Shown here: positions 16,851-25,931 of the stretch, piece by piece
How positions within the stretch are numbered: the stretch's first letter is position 1
Layout: each line of letters starts with the position of its first letter
Assembly: GCF_013407935.1 (NCBI RefSeq)
Contig: NZ_JACBZU010000007.1
Span: 1-64,000, forward strand
DNA: 64,000 nt
Reading direction: 5' to 3'
Source: Allomuricauda sp. ARW1Y1
Lineage (GTDB): Bacteria > Bacteroidota > Bacteroidia > Flavobacteriales > Flavobacteriaceae
Notes under the pieces: generated by a model
Seen by the model: only the letters and a program-made list of their open reading frames with translations
What the model was told of the DNA's origin: nothing
Database searches by the model: none
Translations under genes and position numbers: made by a program

Positions 16851-17339
16851 ATGTCCAAAAAATTTCTTTTCCTATGGTGCATCTCGATGATGGTGTTTTC
16901 CTGTAAATCGGACAATGATTCGATAGATTGCTCCGTGGTGAATTGCGTAGCTCCCGAAGACACCTTGTATCTGCGGTTTTTAAATCCCGGCAATGATGAC
17001 GATTTATTGGCCAATGGGACCATCGACACCGATGTAATTGAAGTTTTCAACGAAAAAGGCGGTACAGTTTCTTTTACGATTCAAGAATTCAGTGGCAGCA
17101 ATACCTTCATGGCCATTCCAGTATCCACGGATTCCTTTGGTGAAAAATCCTTTGCCATATCCTTAATTGATGATACTTCTTTTACCATCAATTTTGAAAC
17201 CAGCTATTCTGACGATAGTGAATGTTGTGGTCCATATACCATTATGGAAAGCTTTACCACAAACATTTACTCACATGATTTGGTGGAACCTCCTATACTT
17301 CCTGCATTTGTCTCCATCTATATTCCGAGTTCGGACTAA
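16851..17339 (+). CDS. hypothetical lipoprotein
   Basis: 162-aa protein I do not recognise. It starts with a signal peptide with lipobox VFSC (C18), then a Cys-containing segment (CSVVNCVAPEDTLYLRFLNP) and a beta-rich body rich in D, S and T, with a later ECCGPY cysteine pair. This is consistent with a small surface lipoprotein. It lies 54 bases downstream of the TPM gene on the same strand, and its stop codon overlaps the stop of the converging outer-membrane gene (17336-17339). Confidence 0.75.
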   Translation: MSKKFLFLWCISMMVFSCKSDNDSIDCSVVNCVAPEDTLYLRFLNPGNDDDLLANGTIDTDVIEVFNEKGGTVSFTIQEFSGSNTFMAIPVSTDSFGEKSFAISLIDDTSFTINFETSYSDDSECCGPYTIMESFTTNIYSHDLVEPPILPAFVSIYIPSSD

Positions 17340-20116
17340 AAACTGAACCTACTCCCTCTTTTGTTCGGGGCACCCTTGCCTCCGAAAGAGTCAAACTTGA
17401 TGGTCAAGCTGCCCATAAAGTAGCGTCTGAGAACGGTCCCTTGAAAATCCTGGATAAAATCCTGCCCCGTTGTTCTGCGGGTATTGATATTTTGATTGAG
17501 CAAATCAAAAGCGAGCACTTTTAAGGTAGCCGTCTTCTTAAACAATTGAACCCCCAAGCTCATATTCCAAAATAGGGCGTCCTTGTCAAATCCAGCACCT
17601 AAGTTGCCATTGTAGGTGTAGGTAATATCATTCCCAAAAACCACGTTTTTGGGCCAATACGAAGTTACTTTTACGGAAAGGTTGTGCGTGGTAAAATCGA
17701 TGTCCTCCACATTATCCAAATTGTATCGGGTGGAATTTATTCCCAATTCATACTCGGGCTCTATTTCCAACATCTCTTTGTAATTGAACAACAACCCAAC
17801 CCTTGGATTGAAGTTAAGGCGCTTCGCCTCTAATCTTCTTCCATTGGTAAAACCCACTTGTTTGCTGAGATTCATATAGGGCCTTATGGTATATTTAAAA
17901 CTGTAGGTGCTGTCCTTTTTTATTTGTTTGGAATAGTTCACTCCCATCCAACCGTTATAGTTGCCGTCCACGTTCTCAAAGGTGGTGTTTCGGATAAAGT
18001 CTTCATCCGTGGTGGTGATGGAAACTACCTTGTCCTGTTCAAAATTGACCCCGGAGTAGGCGAAGAAACCTGTTCTTTCCCTCCAATTGTAATCGTTGAA
18101 GTTTAAATACACACTGTGGTTCACTTCTGGATTTAAATTAGGGTTCCCTTCAATAATATTAAGTGGATTGGTAATATTGGGAACAGGTTGCAACTGGGTT
18201 ACCGAAGGTAAATTGAGCCTTGAATTGTAGCTTATGCTCATACGTTTGTTGCCCATATTGTAATTAAAGTATGATCCAAGCAATACTTTACTATAATCTC
18301 TGGAAAAGGTGGAAGACTGAATGAAATCTTCATTGTTCAACCCAATCTGCTCCAAACGGGCCCTAACATTAAACCTGATCTTTTTACCATTTGACCCAAA
18401 TCGTATTTCAGGAGAATGTCGGTTCACGTTGAAATTAAAGTCAGAGCTCAATTGGGCATTGAAGACGTAATCGCCACTCACTTCATCGAAATTGGACACC
18501 AATCGTTCGTTTTTCTGATCTCGGTCCTCATGACTGTACCTAAAATCAAAATAGAAGTCTTTGTCCAAAGCGTGTCGGTAACCTGCGCCCAGCTCATAGC
18601 TATCAGAAGCATTATTGGTCAAGGTCTGTTGATCCAGCTCTTGCTCGCTTGGGTTATCACCAAATATGCTTCTTTGGGAGTTGATAAAGGATTCAGAATC
18701 GTCCACTCGGTTGTTGTTATTAAAAAACACCCTTACATAGCTACCGAGGGTATCCAATTTCTTCATAAGCTCAACACGGTTGCTGAAGTTTCGGCTAAAT
18801 CCATCACTGGTTTCCAAGGCGTTGTTACTATTTATCAGATTGCCGTCCTCATCAGTGGAAACAGTCCTTTCCGAATTGGTGGAATTGGTATTGTTTATGC
18901 TCAAATTGGGTTGAATGGTAATCCTTGTCGTTTTGTCCACATCAAACTCCAAATTGGCAGAACCTTGGTTGGAATTGGTATTGCCCACAAAACTGGTTTC
19001 CGTATCGGTAAAGAAACTGCCTTCGGGCAAAATATTTTCCCTAGCAATCATCTCATCATTGAACGAATCGCTATACGAGAAAAAATAGTTGCCATCAATC
19101 CGGTACTTTCCTTTTTCTTGATCGGCATAGCTACCCCCCAAAGTTGAGGAGGTGACAATCCCCTCACCAAAACCAAAGGATAAATTCCCTATTTGAAAAC
19201 CGCCATTTCGATTAACAGAAATACCGCCTCCTCCTCTATTCCCTACCATTTCGTAGACTTCATCAAAAGAAAAACCTGGATTGTTGATGTTATTGCTACT
19301 TCCCAAAACGCTGATACGTTGGGTATCGTTAAAGTAATTGACCAGACCATTGGCCTGGTAGCGCTCATCGGTTCCATATCCTCCGGACAATCGGCCTATA
19401 TACCCCTTGTTTTTGTCCTCTTTTAAGGTAAGATTGATGGTCTTGTTCTCTCCATCGCCCTCCTCCCCAATAAACTCTTGCTCCTTGGTCTTGGTATCGG
19501 TGATCTGAATTTTACTGATGATGTCCTTGGTCAAGGTTTTGGTGGCCACCTTTGGGTCCGTGCTAAAAAATACCTGTCCGTTTACCAACACTTGATTGAC
19601 CTCTTTGCCATTTACGGTAATGGTTCCATCGCTATCCACTTCCACGCCCGGCAACTTTTTTAGGACATCCTCCACGGTGGCATCGGGTCGGGTTTTGAAC
19701 GAATCCGCATTGAACTCCAGCGTATCCCTTTTGATGGTTATCGGCACCCGTTCGCCAATAACATCAATACCCTGTAACTCTTGGACTTGCTCTTCCAGCT
19801 TGATGGAACCCATTTCCAAAAGTGGTTTCAGTTCAATTTCCTTGGATTGTGAAGCATACCCATTGGAAGAAAAGGCTACCCTTACTTTCTTATAAGCGGT
19901 TCTGCCTTCCAATGCAAAAATACCTTCGGCATTGGTTATGGTGTATGTGATCAAACTACTGTCCCTTACTGTTTCCGCATAAATGGTGGCCGCCTCAATG
20001 GGAGCACCTGAAGTAGCGTCTACAATTTTACCCTTGACCAAAAAGTCTTGGCCAAAAAGTGAGGTAACACAAAAAAATAGGGGGATAAAAACGAGGTTAG
20101 TGTAACGTATTTTCAA
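17336..20116 (-). CDS. outer membrane beta-barrel protein (TonB-receptor-like)
   Basis: 926-aa outer-membrane protein. After a signal peptide (to about residue 23) comes a carboxypeptidase-regulatory-like beta-sandwich (about 26-110, KGKIVDATSGAPIEAATIYAE). A plug-like segment follows (LKKLPGVEVDSDGTITVNGK and DIISKIQITDTKTKEQE), then a long OMP_b-brl_3-type barrel ending in phenylalanine (GSRFSF). The family is the TonB-receptor-like barrel group that imports unknown substrates or exports protein in Bacteroidota. No SusD partner is nearby, so I give no substrate. The body has many NN/DN repeats typical of loops. Confidence 0.9.
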   Translation of the reverse strand: MKIRYTNLVFIPLFFCVTSLFGQDFLVKGKIVDATSGAPIEAATIYAETVRDSSLITYTITNAEGIFALEGRTAYKKVRVAFSSNGYASQSKEIELKPLLEMGSIKLEEQVQELQGIDVIGERVPITIKRDTLEFNADSFKTRPDATVEDVLKKLPGVEVDSDGTITVNGKEVNQVLVNGQVFFSTDPKVATKTLTKDIISKIQITDTKTKEQEFIGEEGDGENKTINLTLKEDKNKGYIGRLSGGYGTDERYQANGLVNYFNDTQRISVLGSSNNINNPGFSFDEVYEMVGNRGGGGISVNRNGGFQIGNLSFGFGEGIVTSSTLGGSYADQEKGKYRIDGNYFFSYSDSFNDEMIARENILPEGSFFTDTETSFVGNTNSNQGSANLEFDVDKTTRITIQPNLSINNTNSTNSERTVSTDEDGNLINSNNALETSDGFSRNFSNRVELMKKLDTLGSYVRVFFNNNNRVDDSESFINSQRSIFGDNPSEQELDQQTLTNNASDSYELGAGYRHALDKDFYFDFRYSHEDRDQKNERLVSNFDEVSGDYVFNAQLSSDFNFNVNRHSPEIRFGSNGKKIRFNVRARLEQIGLNNEDFIQSSTFSRDYSKVLLGSYFNYNMGNKRMSISYNSRLNLPSVTQLQPVPNITNPLNIIEGNPNLNPEVNHSVYLNFNDYNWRERTGFFAYSGVNFEQDKVVSITTTDEDFIRNTTFENVDGNYNGWMGVNYSKQIKKDSTYSFKYTIRPYMNLSKQVGFTNGRRLEAKRLNFNPRVGLLFNYKEMLEIEPEYELGINSTRYNLDNVEDIDFTTHNLSVKVTSYWPKNVVFGNDITYTYNGNLGAGFDKDALFWNMSLGVQLFKKTATLKVLAFDLLNQNINTRRTTGQDFIQDFQGTVLRRYFMGSLTIKFDSFGGKGAPNKRGSRFSF

Positions 20117-20363
20117 AAAAAGAATGTTTATAGTTTCGGTTTAGGCAGGACCAAAATATTATTTTGAAAATAGAACCCTCTCCCCTTTAACGAAACTTTC
20201 AGAAAATCCGCACAAAAAATGTTTTCCACCCATAAGTCATATCCCATAAATAACCATTGATCAATCCAAACAGGGCATTCGTCAATTCACCTACTCCCAA
20301 AACTCAATTTTAACTATCTTGCTTTCAGTTATATTTTTTTAGTAAACACTATTCCATTTGATC

Positions 20364-23300
20364 ATGTCCAAATCCTGTAAATCGCTACTTCTTGTGCTGC
20401 TCGTTTTTGCAGCCGCCTGTAAAAAAAAGAACGGTCCGTCAGATACCGATAATCTCTTCAAATTCAAGGATTACATCAGCTACCACACCAATGGTAATCA
20501 AAGTATAGCCACTCCTATCCGGATTGCTCTGGCTCAACCCTTGGAACAGTTTGAACTTACCCAAGAGCTTCCCAAGGAATATCTGGCCATTTCACCAAAG
20601 GTGGATGGACATCTAGTGATCGAAAACGGACGGGAACTTATTTTCCAACCTGCGGAATATCTAAAACCAAATACGGAATACACGGTCGAGCTTAAGTTGC
20701 ACAAGCTGTTTGAAAATATCGAAAGTGCCTTTAAAACCTATACCTTCAGTTTTAAGACCATTGCCCCGAACTTTAGAATCAATTTGGGTAACCTACAATC
20801 CTACAGCAAGGATTGGCAGTACCTTACCGGAACCTTGGACGCTTCGGATATGCTGGATGCTTCCAAAATAAGCTCGGTGCTGACGGTAAAGCAAGGTGAC
20901 AAAACCTTGCCCGTAAATTGGGACAACAGCACGGAAAACGCCCAATATTTTAGCTTCAAAATTGACAGTATCTCCCGAAAAACGGAGGATAGCGAACTCA
21001 ACATCAGCTGGAACGGAAAAGCCTATGATATTGACAACGAAGGCTCGGAAACCTATCCCATTCCGGGAAAGAACAAATTTGTGATCATTGATGCCAAAAC
21101 CACCTCCGCACCCAATGCGGTATTGACCCTGAATTTTTCAGAGCCCTTACAACAGAACCAAAACCTCAACGGTTTGGTTACCGTGGAAAATGCAGAAAGC
21201 TTGCGCTACGAAATCAACGGAAACGTATTGAACGTATACCCATCCAATAGGATTTTGGGCGAGGTTCGCATCAATGTTTTTCAGGGTATCAAGAGCGAAT
21301 ACGGGTTTACCTTAAAAAACGATTTTTCTGAGTTGGTCTCTTTTGAACAGTTGAAACCAGCCGTTCGATTGATTTCCAAAGGAACCATTTTGCCCAATGC
21401 AGCCTCAACACCCATTTATTTTGAAACCGTCAACCTATCTGCCGTCGAGGTCCGGGTGATACAGGTCTACGAGAACAATATGCTCCAATACCTTCAAACC
21501 TATAATCTTACCGAAAATTACAATCCCGATTTTAGGCCAGTGGGCCGAAGGGTCGCCTATAAGGTCATTCCATTGACCGAGGAGGGCGCCGAAAATTCAA
21601 GCTACTGGCAGGCCCATGGATTGGATTTGTCCGAATTGATACAGATTCATCCAGGGTCGTTGTACCGGGTGGAATTCAGTTTTAAAAAGGAACATACTAC
21701 CTACGATTGTGGAGCATCGTCTGAAATGGAAGAATCGGTTGCCGACTATTCCTTGGAACAAAGTGCCGAGGAAGCCGATTTGGAGGAACTGTATTGGAAC
21801 AATCAAATCTACACCTACCGGAACTACGATTACAACTGGGAGGAAAGGGATAATCCCTGCCATTCCGCCTATTATAATTATGACCGTGTAGTGGGCACCA
21901 ATCTGTTGGGAAGTGATTTGGGCCTCATTGTAAAAAAGGGCAACAACCGTTCCCATCATTTTGCAGTGACCAACTTGCTCACCACCCAACCCGTTGCCGA
22001 AGCCAACATAAAACTGTACAATTACCAACAACAATTGGTTGGTGAAACCACCACGGATGCTTCCGGACTTTCTGTTTACGATAGCGATAAAAGCATTGCC
22101 TTTGCGGTGGCCGAAAAGAACAATAATTTCGCCTACGCTAAACTTTCGGACGGTAATGCCCTATCCCTAAGTAAATTTGACGTGGCTGGGGAACAGCTGC
22201 AAAAAGGCTTGCAAGGTTATCTGTACACCGAACGAGGAGTGCATCGGCCCGGTGATGTTATCCATTTGACCTTCGTTTTGGACGATAATGCCAATCCACT
22301 GCCCAAAGGGCATCCGGTAACTTTAGAAGTCACGGACGCGAGGGGCAAACTCGTGCAGCGCAATGTGCTCAAAGAAGGAAGTATTGCGGTTGATGATGGC
22401 TTATTTGCCAAAAAGGAAAAGAATTTCTACTACTTCCCCATTGCAACAGAGGCAACGGCACCCACAGGAAACTGGTCGGCCAAAGTGATTGTGGGCGGTG
22501 CGCAATTCAGTAAGACCCTGAAGGTGGCCACCGTAAAACCCAATCGATTAAAGGTTGATTTCTCCTTTGCGGACGAAGTTTTGGAGGCCAATGCCTTCAA
22601 TCGCGGAAAAGCAAGCGTCAAATGGCTGCACGGTGCACCTGCCCGTAACCTTAAAATTGACATCAACGCTACCATTAAACAAACTGCAACTGCATTTCCA
22701 AAGTTTAGGGATTATGAGTTCCAAGACCCTGCCCGGAACTTTTACGAAACGGAACTGCAATGGATTTCTTCCACATTGGATGCCAATGGTGAGTTGGACA
22801 TCAACAAAAAAATCGATATCAACGGGAATGCGCCGGGAATGCTGCAAGCCACTTTTACCACTAAGGTTTTTGAAGGCGGCGGTGATTTTTCCATCGACGT
22901 ATTTTCCAAGAACCTCGCCCCATTTTCCCATTTTGTTGGCCTGCGTTCCCCAAAAGCCAAACAGTATGGCTCCTTTTTAACCGACGACAACAATACTTTT
23001 GATGTGGTTTCGGTGGATGCCCAAGGAAATCCAGCTGCCAATCGAAGGTTGAAAGTACAGGTTTTCAAAATTGAATGGCGCTGGTGGTGGAACCGCGGTT
23101 ACGACAACTTATCCCGATATGAAAATGCGACCGTCCATCGTCCCTTTAAGGAAATGGACCTAACTACGGGAAGCAACGGAAAGGCCAACTTTAACATTAA
23201 TGTACCGGATGAAGAAGGAGGTCGTTTCTTGATTCGGGTCATCGATGAAGCCTCTGGACATGCAACGGGACGCACCGCCTATTTTTATCGCAACTGGTGG

Positions 23301-25925
23301 AGCAGACCTGCATCGGCCGATGCCGAGAGTTCCAAAATTCTGATATTCGCTACCGATAAGGAAAAATACAGCTTGGGAGAGGAAGCTACGGTAACTTTCC
23401 CATCAGATAAGGGAGGGCGTGCCTTGCTCAGCATCGAAAACGGAACCGAGGTCCTTTCCCAGCAATGGATAGAAACATCGGCCAAAGAAACCAAGGCGTC
23501 CATTCCCATCACGGCAGAAATGGCGCCCAATGCGTATGTGAACATTTCGCTGTTGCAGCCGCACAGTCAGGCCAAAAACGATTTGCCCATACGCCTCTAC
23601 GGGGTCGTACCGCTATTGGTGGAAAACCCGGCGACCATTTTGAAACCCGAAATCAGTATGCCCGAAGTACTGGAACCTGAGTCATCCTATAAAGTCACGG
23701 TTTCCGAAGCCAACAAAAAGGGGATGACCTACTCATTGGCCGTAGTGGATGAAGGTCTTTTGGACCTGACCCGCTTTACCACTCCAGATATTCACAGTTC
23801 GTTCTACGCCCGACAAGCCTTAGGGGTAAAAACCTTTGACATTTTTGATGATGTGATGGGCGCCTACTCCGTTAGTGTGGACAACATTTACGCCATTGGC
23901 GGGGGCGGTATCGGTGCCGGAGCCAAAAACAGAAAGGCACAGCGTTTTAAACCTGTGGTCACCTACCTAGGCCCCTTTAGCCTAAAAGCTGGAGAAAAAG
24001 CCTCGCATACCATCGAAATGCCCAACTACGTGGGTTCGGTACGGACCATGGTAGTCGCTGGAAATGTACAAAGCGCTTACGGGAATGCGGAAAAAACCGT
24101 GCCCGTGCGTAAACCTTTGATGGTATTGACCTCCATTCCAAGAAAATTGTCCCCAGGCGAAACCGTGACCATACCCGTCACCGTTTTTGCCATGGAACCC
24201 AAAGTCAAAAACGTAACGGTCAATATCGATGCAGGAAAAGCATTGGAAGCCATCAACGGAACTTCAAAAAACATCACTTTTAATGCGGTGGGAGAGCAAA
24301 TCGTCAATTTTGATTTTAAAGTCAGACCCGCTTCATCCTTCCAAACTATAAAAGTTACAGCTACGGGAGCCGGGGAACGCGCAACCAGCGAGACCGAAAT
24401 CGATGTGGAAAACCCGAACCCCGTCACTACCAAAAGTGAACTATACACATTGGAGCCCAATGGTTCACAGCTGATTTCCATGGAGACCTTTGGCACGTCG
24501 GGTACCAATGAAGCGTTCATCGAATTCTCAACGCTTCCGCCCATGGATTTTTCAAAACGGATGGATTATCTGCTCCGTTATCCCCACGGATGTGTGGAAC
24601 AGACCACCTCCGCAGCCTTCCCACAATTGTTTTTGGGCAATGTGTTGGACATCACTTTTGATAAAAAGAAGGAAGTTGAGAAGAACATAAAGGCTGCCAT
24701 CGACCGTTTGGGCGATTTCCAGATGCCAAATGGCGGATTGAGTTATTGGCCCGGGTATGGGAATGCCGATGATTGGGGCACTTCCTATGCAGGTCATTTT
24801 ATGTTGGAAGCCAAAAAAGTGGGCTACCAGCTCCCTCTGACCTTTTTGAGCAATTGGTTGCGTTACCAAAAATCCGCCGCACGTCAATGGAGCAACCAAA
24901 GTACCTATTACAACGACGATGTGTCGCAAGCATACCGATTGTATACCTTGGCCTTGGCACAACAGCCCGAATTGGCCGCCATGAACCGTTTACGGGAAAC
25001 CGCAAACCTCAGCAACGAGGCCAAATGGCGATTGGCCGCAGCCTATGCCTTGGTCGGTAAAAAAGAAGTGGCCCAAGCCATTGCGCAGAAATCCAATATT
25101 GATTTTAAACCCAACAATTACAATTACAGAACCTATGGTTCCGTATTCCGAAACCGGGCCATGGCCTTGGAAACCATGGTTATTTTGGGCGACCCGCAAC
25201 AACGGGATTTGGCGGTTTCTTTGGCCAAAAACCTGTCATCACAGCAATGGTACAGCACCCAAGAAACAGCCTTTGCGCTATTGGCCCTGTCCAAAATGGT
25301 GATGGAAAACGGTGGAAAATCGATTGACCTCAGTTTTACCAACAACGGTAAGGAAATCAAGGTGAAAACGGATAGAGCCATAGCCCAGCGAAAAATAGCC
25401 ATCACCTCGTTCAAGGAAGATATCCAAATTAAGAACCATCTAGGCAATACGGTATATGCCACCCTGACCCAGAAAGGAAAGCTTCCCGTTGGTGAGGAAT
25501 TAGCACAAGAGCAAAACCTGAGGCTATCCGTGAATTACGTGGACCCGCTCGGTAATTCCCTAAATGTGGATGAGTTGCGACAGGGAACGGAGTTTGAGGC
25601 CAAAGTGACCATTTTCAACAGTTCGGATGATTATATCGATAATGTGGCCCTGACCCATATCGTGCCCAGCGGATGGGAAATCGTAGATACCTCTTTTGTA
25701 AGCGGGGACAATGAAAATGCATCCAAAGCGGATTATGTGGATACTCGGGACGACCGGACCCATTTGTATTTTGGTTTGGAGGCAAAAAAATCAAAAACCT
25801 TTACCATCCAATTGAACGCATCCTTCTTGGGCACCTATTATTTGCCGGGTGCGCAGGCAGAAGCCATGTACGACGACAACTACCAGGCCCGTAACAAAGG
25901 GCAATGGGTGAACATAGTTCAGTAA
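20364..25925 (+). CDS. alpha-2-macroglobulin family lipoprotein with thioester
   Basis: Large 1853-aa periplasmic lipoprotein, related to E. coli YfhM. It begins with a signal peptide ending in AAAC (about C19), so it is probably membrane-anchored, followed by macroglobulin-like beta domains. The A2M thioester motif GCVEQ has C1410 and Q1413 (24591-24602), and an alpha/alpha thioester domain and receptor-binding-like C-terminus follow. A2M proteins trap proteases that damage the envelope. The frame begins with a TTG at 20358, but ATG 20364 starts the signal peptide. It is followed six bases later by pbpC, the partner gene known from other bacteria, which links protease defence to cell-wall repair. 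Confidence 0.94.
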   Translation: MSKSCKSLLLVLLVFAAACKKKNGPSDTDNLFKFKDYISYHTNGNQSIATPIRIALAQPLEQFELTQELPKEYLAISPKVDGHLVIENGRELIFQPAEYLKPNTEYTVELKLHKLFENIESAFKTYTFSFKTIAPNFRINLGNLQSYSKDWQYLTGTLDASDMLDASKISSVLTVKQGDKTLPVNWDNSTENAQYFSFKIDSISRKTEDSELNISWNGKAYDIDNEGSETYPIPGKNKFVIIDAKTTSAPNAVLTLNFSEPLQQNQNLNGLVTVENAESLRYEINGNVLNVYPSNRILGEVRINVFQGIKSEYGFTLKNDFSELVSFEQLKPAVRLISKGTILPNAASTPIYFETVNLSAVEVRVIQVYENNMLQYLQTYNLTENYNPDFRPVGRRVAYKVIPLTEEGAENSSYWQAHGLDLSELIQIHPGSLYRVEFSFKKEHTTYDCGASSEMEESVADYSLEQSAEEADLEELYWNNQIYTYRNYDYNWEERDNPCHSAYYNYDRVVGTNLLGSDLGLIVKKGNNRSHHFAVTNLLTTQPVAEANIKLYNYQQQLVGETTTDASGLSVYDSDKSIAFAVAEKNNNFAYAKLSDGNALSLSKFDVAGEQLQKGLQGYLYTERGVHRPGDVIHLTFVLDDNANPLPKGHPVTLEVTDARGKLVQRNVLKEGSIAVDDGLFAKKEKNFYYFPIATEATAPTGNWSAKVIVGGAQFSKTLKVATVKPNRLKVDFSFADEVLEANAFNRGKASVKWLHGAPARNLKIDINATIKQTATAFPKFRDYEFQDPARNFYETELQWISSTLDANGELDINKKIDINGNAPGMLQATFTTKVFEGGGDFSIDVFSKNLAPFSHFVGLRSPKAKQYGSFLTDDNNTFDVVSVDAQGNPAANRRLKVQVFKIEWRWWWNRGYDNLSRYENATVHRPFKEMDLTTGSNGKANFNINVPDEEGGRFLIRVIDEASGHATGRTAYFYRNWWSRPASADAESSKILIFATDKEKYSLGEEATVTFPSDKGGRALLSIENGTEVLSQQWIETSAKETKASIPITAEMAPNAYVNISLLQPHSQAKNDLPIRLYGVVPLLVENPATILKPEISMPEVLEPESSYKVTVSEANKKGMTYSLAVVDEGLLDLTRFTTPDIHSSFYARQALGVKTFDIFDDVMGAYSVSVDNIYAIGGGGIGAGAKNRKAQRFKPVVTYLGPFSLKAGEKASHTIEMPNYVGSVRTMVVAGNVQSAYGNAEKTVPVRKPLMVLTSIPRKLSPGETVTIPVTVFAMEPKVKNVTVNIDAGKALEAINGTSKNITFNAVGEQIVNFDFKVRPASSFQTIKVTATGAGERATSETEIDVENPNPVTTKSELYTLEPNGSQLISMETFGTSGTNEAFIEFSTLPPMDFSKRMDYLLRYPHGCVEQTTSAAFPQLFLGNVLDITFDKKKEVEKNIKAAIDRLGDFQMPNGGLSYWPGYGNADDWGTSYAGHFMLEAKKVGYQLPLTFLSNWLRYQKSAARQWSNQSTYYNDDVSQAYRLYTLALAQQPELAAMNRLRETANLSNEAKWRLAAAYALVGKKEVAQAIAQKSNIDFKPNNYNYRTYGSVFRNRAMALETMVILGDPQQRDLAVSLAKNLSSQQWYSTQETAFALLALSKMVMENGGKSIDLSFTNNGKEIKVKTDRAIAQRKIAITSFKEDIQIKNHLGNTVYATLTQKGKLPVGEELAQEQNLRLSVNYVDPLGNSLNVDELRQGTEFEAKVTIFNSSDDYIDNVALTHIVPSGWEIVDTSFVSGDNENASKADYVDTRDDRTHLYFGLEAKKSKTFTIQLNASFLGTYYLPGAQAEAMYDDNYQARNKGQWVNIVQ

Positions 25926-25931
25926 GGTTGA

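Noticed and set aside
18416-19147. A 243-codon open frame antisense to the outer-membrane barrel gene
   Set aside because: Mirror of the barrel coding strand; the hydrophobic look comes from complementing Asn/Asp-rich codons.
20358-20363. TTG start for the alpha-2-macroglobulin gene
   Set aside because: The ATG two codons later gives a normal lipoprotein signal peptide and nothing upstream supports the TTG.
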